DNA of 64,000 nucleotides from Physella acuta. Lineage: Eukaryota; Mollusca; Gastropoda; Physidae. The notes under the pieces are model-generated. The model was not told the origin of the DNA, ran no database searches, and saw nothing but the letters and a program-made list of their open reading frames with translations. The DNA is taken from assembly GCF_028476545.1 (NCBI RefSeq), contig NW_026732290.1:154501-218500 (forward strand). Direction: 5' to 3'. Of the stretch, positions 59,890 through 64,000 are shown piece by piece; position 1 is the stretch's first letter; every line of letters begins with the position of its first letter. The translations under genes were made by a program, and so were the position numbers.

Positions 59890-61110
59890 TGAGGTACGAG
59901 AAATGTGGGGAGGTCTGGGATATGGAGCTCTTGGATATGGGGAGTTCTGGGATAGGGAGGGGTCTGGGATAGGGAGGGGTCTGGGATATGGAGGTCTGGG
60001 ATATGGAAGTCCGGGAATATGGAAGTCTGGGATATAAGAAGATATGAGTTATAGAAAGGTCTGGGATATGGAGAGGTCTGGGATATGAGGAGGTCTGGGA
60101 TATGGAGAGTTCTGTGATATGGAGAGGTCTGGGATATGGGGAGGTTTGGGATATGAAAAGGTCTGGGATATGGGAGATCTGGGATATGGGAATGTGTGGG
60201 ATATGCTGGGATATGAAGAAGTCTGGGATATGGAAGATCTGGGATATGGGGAGGTCTGGGATATGGAGAGGTCTGGGATTTTGGGAGGTCTCGGATATGG
60301 AGGTCTGGGTTATGGAGAGGTCTGGGATATGGAGAGGTCTGGGATTTGGAAAGGTCTGGGGTTTGGAGAGGTCTGGTATATGGGGAGGTCGGGATATGGA
60401 GAGGTCTGGGATATGGGGAGGTCGGGATATGGAGAGGTCTGGGATATGGGGAGGTCTGGGATATGGGGAGGTCTGGGATATGGAGAGGTCTGGGATATGG
60501 AGAGGTCTGGGATTTGGAGAGGTCTGGGATATGGGGAGGTCGGGATATGGAGAGGTCTGGGATATGGGGAGGTCTAGGATATGTGGATGTCTGGGATATG
60601 GAGAGGTCTTTGATATGGAGAGGTCAGGGATATGAAGAGGTCTGGGATATGGCGAGGTCGGGATATGGAGAGGTCTGGGATATGGGGAGGTCTGGGATAT
60701 GTAGAGGTCTGGGATATGTAGAGGTCTGGGATATGGGGAGGTCTAGGATATGGAGAGGGTATGGAGAGGTCTGGTATATGGGGATGTCTGGGATATGGGG
60801 AGGTCGGGATATGGAGAGGTCTGGGATATGGGGAGGTCGGGATATGGGGATGTCTGGGATATGGGGAGGTCTGGGATATGGAGAGGTCTGGGATATGGGG
60901 TGGTCTAGGATATGGGGATGTCTGGGATATGGAGAGGTCTTTGATATGGAGAGGTCAGGGATATGAATAGGTCTGGGATATGGCGAGGTCTGGATATGGA
61001 GAGGGTATGGAGAGGTCTAGTATATGGGGAGGTCGGGATATGGGGAGGTCTTGGATATGGAGAGGTTTGGTATATGGAGAGGTCTTGGATATGATAAGGT
61101 CTGTGATATG
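59890..61110 (+). repeat. 17-bp minisatellite
   Basis: About 70 units of GGGATATGGAGAGGTCT with GGGG/GAGA variants and occasional 15-16 base units. Segments of several units recur as blocks (compare 60590-60660 with 60920-60990). The long GIWRGLGYGEV frames are translations of the repeat. Confidence 0.97.
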
Positions 61111-61970
61111 GGGGGGGGGCGGAAGTAATTTGATGACAGAATCAATGGGGAACGGGAGGCGGGAGTGAATTGAGAGAAAAATAAATGCTAGATAGAAGAG
61201 AAAGTGCAAGCGATAACATGCAATTGTATATGGGGCAGAGATCGCAGCTGATAACAATGAAATGATATTGGAGCCAAACGGGAAACGATAACAAAAGATA
61301 TAAGTGGGTACAGGATGGGGAAGGGCGAATGGGAAATGGGAAATGGTAATAAAATGGGAATACAGGAAAGTAGCTTCGCTAAAATGAGACTTGTAGTGGT
61401 GGAGAGGGTGGGGGGGGGTATAAGTAAAAAAAGAATTAAAGGAGAAAAAAAACGCTGTGGAAAAGAATTGTGGCGAGGGGGAAATAGGAAATGAATGAAA
61501 ACAATTAGTTCAAAATGGCGGAGCTCGAAGTTGACAAAGTGAAGGATGCGTTGTTACATGGCAAATGATTGGCTCGCCATTTGAAAGATGGGATGTCACC
61601 TTTTTTGTTATTGGTGGCGTTGTCAAACCACGCAATTCTAACATTTGTTATTCGGCTGTAAAAAAAAAATTTAAAATTGTGCTGTCGTTCAGAAGAGGGA
61701 CAAAATAAAAATAAAAATAATACATTACCTCTGTGTTATTTTGTAAAAGGTTTTTTACTGGAATTTCTAAATTTGTTTTAAATTAATTTTTAGTTTTGAT
61801 TTAAAACAATAAAACACTAATGCTATTCTTTTAAAACATTGCTTTTTTATGGGAGCGATTTCTATTTTATGATCGCTATCAATATAATGATGCGCTATTG
61901 TCAGGCGTATTGAATAATTATAGGATTAAAAACTAAAAACTTTAATTATTATTCGCTTTATCTGATCTTA
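61111..61970. other. Unassigned A/G-rich then AT-rich sequence
   Basis: No supported feature. Confidence 0.5.
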
Positions 61971-61974
61971 CTTC

Positions 61975-62285
61975 TTCTTCTTCGTTCTTAATTTTAGTGT
62001 TAGAAGGGATCCCCTCCAATACAGTTAAGTATACGTGTCAACTGGTTATGCGCCATTGAGGCCATTGACTCCGATTTCAGCCTGCTTTTCTTTTTTGGAT
62101 TTGCTTCCATAGCCTTTGTCCAACTAAGAACAAACTACAAGACAACAGTTGTTTGACTTTGGAGCTGTCTCTCCTAGAAGAGTGGCTGTCCCCAGCTAAC
62201 GAGCCTTATCGAACGAGGGTTCGAACTCGAGACTTTCGGTTTAGTAACCATGAGTTTTACCGACACAACCACGCCGTCCCCTATC
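61975..62285 (-). mobile_element. SINE family C, reference full-length copy
   Basis: On the - strand: tRNA-like head with GGCGTGGTTGTGTCGGTAAA and GAAAGTCTCGAGTTCGAACC, GTTAGCTGGGGACAGCCACT, AAGAAAAGCAGGCTGAAATC, GCGCATAACCAGTTGACACG, GGAGGGGATCCCTTCTAACA, and a GAAGAAGAAG tail. It is uninterrupted, so it serves as the model for the other four copies. Confidence 0.9.
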
Positions 62286-62779
62286 TGGTCTTACTATCCT
62301 GGTGTTCGTGTGACCTCTAGCAGTCTCACTATTATCTGGTTCAATGGTGAGACTAAGAATATCTTAATAGTATCTAACGGAAATATGACACACACAAACA
62401 CAATATTTACCTATACGTCTTGGGAAGCTGAAAATATGACATTTCGAGATTCTTAAAGCTGAAAACAAAATAATAGGAGTCTTGGCAACGTAAAAACATG
62501 ACACCTTAACGGAGTTCTCAAACTACTAATAACACTTTACTTAAAGTCTCGCGCGGATGAAATTCTGAATCTAAATCCGTAACAAAAACAAGAACTATAT
62601 TAATTTAAGACGATGACACTGTCAGATTTGACGTGTTGAGATCCTGAAATATGATGATTGAGCGACTGAACTGACAGGTAGAATATGGCCTTGTCATCTT
62701 CAAATGATAAACAGCTATTTGTTTCTTGGTTTGCAAGTCCTATATTATTCTATCATTAAGTAATAATTTCCCCATCTTT

Positions 62780-63170
62780 CTACTTTAAATCCTCATCTAA
62801 GCCCTCAGTCTGTTTCTAAGTTTGGTGCCATGTCTAACAGTAACCTAAGTCTAAACATAAACCAAAACTAATACTCATCGTTAGTCTATTCCTTTTAAAT
62901 ATGATACTAAACAAAATTGTTAGTAAAGTAAAGTTTACATTGCAAACCTGACGGTCTAAGGGGCAAAAGAAGTAGAGTTCATCTGTTTCTTTGACATCGG
63001 CATTTGTTAACTTGAACTGAACTAATCAACCAATTTCTTACTCAACTCCTTAAACTAATCCTAAACCTAACCTTCAGCCGAACCTAAACAAACCAAAGCT
63101 AACACTTATCATAAGTTTACCTAATAAACTAACCCTAACCTTAACCCAAAAAAATGAATCTTACCAACAC
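62780..63170 (+). repeat. Degenerate CCTAACC-type repeat with a SINE-B tail inside
   Basis: AACCTAAACC/TAACCCTAACC words recur. A family-B tail in - orientation (GAAGTAGAGTTCATCTG on the + strand) sits at about 62945-63000. Confidence 0.55.
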
Positions 63171-63490
63171 AAGCTTAAACTTTAATCTAACACAAACCAA
63201 AAGACACACGCATGAGGTGGGTGTTCTAAGCAGGCTAGTTATAAACCTGATAAAGCCATAAGCTATATGGGCTATGTATTATATGTTCATGCCAAATTTG
63301 CTTATTTGAAAAAATGGCCTATAAAAAATGAGATTATAACTGTAGTGGAAAGAAAACTCGACCACAACTACGGTTTAAAAAAAAATAGAAAAATTACAAA
63401 TACATTTTTTATAAAAATAAAAAGCGTTGTCTTCAAAATGCCCCCTCCCCCCCCCCCCCCTCTCCCACTGTTTAAATAACACAATTTTGG

Positions 63491-64000
63491 GTGTGTTCGG
63501 GTGACCCCCAGGAATGTGGGGCCCTAAGCTATATGTAACTAGGGGAAGTTACCAGACATAAGAAAGCGGTACAGCGCTGTCAACTTTGACACGACTGATG
63601 TAATAACACAGGTGGTGGCTGATAACGATCAGAAAGCCAGGGCGTAGTATCTCGGGAAGCGATACGAAAGACGGTCTGTCAACTTTGATGTGACAGGATG
63701 CAGATGGCTTATTAAATCGGACTGTACAACAGAAGCGGCGTAATGCAACGATTACGATTACGAGTATGATAGGACCGAATATGATTACGATTATGAAGGG
63801 GATAAATAAGGAAGGCGACGGCTGAGCTCGCAGTCTCTCTCTCTCGCTCGCTTTTCGATCAGTGAGTCAGTGTGGCAGTATCAAGTTGGTTATTGAACGG
63901 GTTAGCCGTATTGTGTTAAGAAGGACGTTAGACATGTGTATTCAGTTAGATGAAGCCTAGTGAGGACTGTTGGGGGTCCGTTGATTCAGACTATTATTGT
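63491..64000 (+). mobile_element. Possible LTR, cut by the window edge
   Basis: Starts TGTTCGGGTGACCCCC. It includes a TATA-like ATAAATAA at about 63802 followed by a CTCTCTCTCTCGCTCGC initiator-like tract, the arrangement expected in an LTR promoter. No internal domain, primer site or second LTR is in the window. It could equally be a host promoter. Family and age undetermined. Confidence 0.28.

Noticed and set aside
60102-61168. Overlapping 60-206 codon frames rich in GIWRGLGYGEV
   Set aside because: Products of the 17-bp minisatellite read in different frames.

Overview
The window looks like AT-rich, repeat-dense, non-coding DNA from an invertebrate, most likely a mollusc (probably a gastropod). 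That is inference. It rests on a spliced neuropeptide GPCR of the myosuppressin/DMSR family, metazoan LINE, SINE, hAT and Helitron-like elements, many (TA)n and poly-C/G tracts, and degenerate CCTAACC-type minisatellites. No bacterial-style operon, rRNA, functional tRNA or CRISPR array is present.

Only one host protein-coding gene can be supported. It is a rhodopsin-class GPCR on the + strand with a large coding exon at 11749-12919. I also see a short first coding exon at 2255-2364 that ends in a splice donor in exactly the phase the second exon needs. The two give a 426-residue receptor split by a 9.4 kb intron. That intron carries SINEs, two small CAGAGGCGTAGCGA transposons, minisatellites, a fresh 52-bp tandem duplication, and a SINE split by a Helitron-like insertion. 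A second, weaker candidate is a 127-nt open segment with a strong start context that runs into a consensus splice donor (39157-39283).

The rest is mobile and satellite DNA. 14.86-16.42 kb: 17-bp minisatellite. 18.0-18.6 kb: CCTAACC-like tandem repeat. 19.6-25.6 kb: two copies of a 1-kb repeat separated by several local tandem repeats. 25.61-26.83 kb: decayed hAT transposon with an imperfect 8-bp target duplication and a nested transposon end. 27.4-39.9 kb: SINE copies, short transposons and minisatellites. 40.86-42.40 kb: G-rich 41-bp minisatellite. 43.99-49.51 kb: 5.5-kb L1/Tx1-like LINE on the - strand between perfect 17-bp target duplications, with a damaged ORF1 and an ORF2 broken by one in-frame TGA. 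50.2 kb: (CGATA)n array. 50.9-55.2 kb: further short transposons, SINEs and a second LINE fragment. 55.8-61.1 kb: three further minisatellites. 63.49 kb to the window edge: a possible LTR, weakly supported.

Two SINE families recur. Both carry a tRNA-like head with the B-box-like word AGTCTCGAGTTCGAA. Family B has a body ending GAACTCTACTTCATCTG; family C has a GAA-rich tail. The clearest recurrent element not explained by standard gene features is the short hAT-like family with termini CAGAGGCGTAGCGA. It has at least nine copies here, three of them flanked by perfect 8-bp duplications.
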